From CAYJAZ01 sp964369185 (GTDB taxonomy: Bacteria; Desulfobacterota; Desulfovibrionia; Desulfovibrionales; Desulfovibrionaceae), in NCBI GenBank assembly GCA_964369185.1, contig CAYJEN010000001.1, positions 1 to 64,000 of the forward strand: a stretch of 64,000 nucleotides of DNA, given 5' to 3'. Shown in pieces: positions 63,844 to 64,000 of this stretch. The notes under the pieces were generated by a model that was not told the DNA's origin, did no database searches, and saw only the letters and a list, made by a program, of their open reading frames with translations. The position numbers and the translations under genes were made by a program. Numbering within the stretch: the first letter of the stretch is position 1; each line of letters begins with the position of its first letter.

Positions 63844-64000
63844 TTATCTTACAAAACAAAATTTATTGTTTTTATGTGCAACTTCTTGTAAATCAAGAAT
63901 ATTTTGATGAGTCAGCGGATAGCCCTCATTTATAAAAAAATTTTTATTTAAAACTTCATCAATTTGTACTTTTTGTAGATAAATCGGACTGTTTGAAGAA
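63844..64000 (-). CDS. C-terminal end of an unidentified gene
   Basis: On the minus strand a frame is open from the window edge to TAA at 63846-63844, 51 codons. It reads IYLQKVQIDEVLNKN and further FINEGYPLTHQNILDLQEV. The composition looks protein-like. No family is recognised. The space 63619-63843 is AT-rich with nothing else seen. Confidence 0.5.
   Translation of the reverse strand, partial: SSNSPIYLQKVQIDEVLNKNFFINEGYPLTHQNILDLQEVAHKNNKFCFVR

Noticed and set aside
1..64000. CRISPR array
   Set aside because: No regularly spaced direct repeats with unique spacers were seen; the repeats found are inverted and dispersed.

Overview
The window looks like DNA from a low-GC, Gram-negative anaerobic proteobacterium. 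The low-GC and Gram-negative calls rest on AT-rich intergenic DNA, a periplasmic sugar-binding protein and an RTX-type secreted protein. A Desulfovibrionaceae-like host is my best guess, from the phage CI-type HTH protein, the DUF4125 protein, the style of the IlvE and a ferredoxin-containing aldo/keto reductase. That assignment is inference, not demonstrated.

Positions 1 to about 43246 are the right-hand part of an integrative and conjugative element (ICE). The left part (1-11470, + strand) carries the end of a TraG/VirD4 coupling protein, a TraF-type peptidase and a topoisomerase. It also carries a brnTA toxin-antitoxin pair, a 1886-residue DNA methylase/helicase with a second gene apparently overprinted in its N-terminal region, an HTH protein and a DUF6884/HNH-nuclease pair. 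A GC-rich, strongly self-complementary intergenic block (11628-11798) precedes a CI-like HTH gene that has a perfect 10-bp inverted repeat just upstream of it.

Positions 12412-37440 are a dense defence island, almost all on the minus strand. In transcription order it holds a RipA-like membrane protein, a SLOG/PLD-like/SNF2 helicase fusion, a DUF4391 protein and Gabija (GajA, GajB). Next come a frameshifted membrane coiled-coil gene, a type III methylase (Mod), a membrane coiled-coil protein and a YhcG-type nuclease. The type III restriction subunit (Res), a small membrane protein, a DUF262/DUF1524 (GmrSD-like) protein and a SIR2-STAND protein complete it. Mod and Res are separated by two genes, and the helicase/DUF4391 pair is separated from Mod by Gabija, so modules look interleaved. 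The element ends with a mobilisation module (MOBP relaxase, MobC/TraJ-like protein, probable oriT), a DUF3883 nuclease-like gene, one frameshifted and one intact tyrosine integrase, and a 26-bp tRNA 3' end (probably tRNA-Leu) serving as the attachment site.

Positions 43247-64000 are chromosomal. A sugar locus comprises a ROK repressor with its own promoter/operator, a GguA-GguB-ChvE type ABC transporter, a D-lyxose/D-mannose isomerase and a PfkB fructokinase-like kinase. It fits uptake of a monosaccharide, isomerisation to a ketose and phosphorylation. An EAL protein and a GGDEF protein flank it. Further on are a small RTX protein, a DMT-family exporter, an ilvE-AKR-hisA cluster, and a phosphomannomutase, glycosyltransferase and PAP2 phosphatase group. 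Intergenic DNA at 51.0-55.0 kb holds at least two families of short terminal-inverted-repeat elements (MITE-like).

Intergenic stretches near or above 300 bases are 11471-11875 (structured block and operator), 37441-37727 (AT-rich, nothing recognised), 39539-39950 (oriT and a promoter), 43154-43460 (att site), 50961-51510 and 54763-55235 (MITEs, Fur-like site), 53164-53475 (inverted repeat) and 56052-56455 (terminator).
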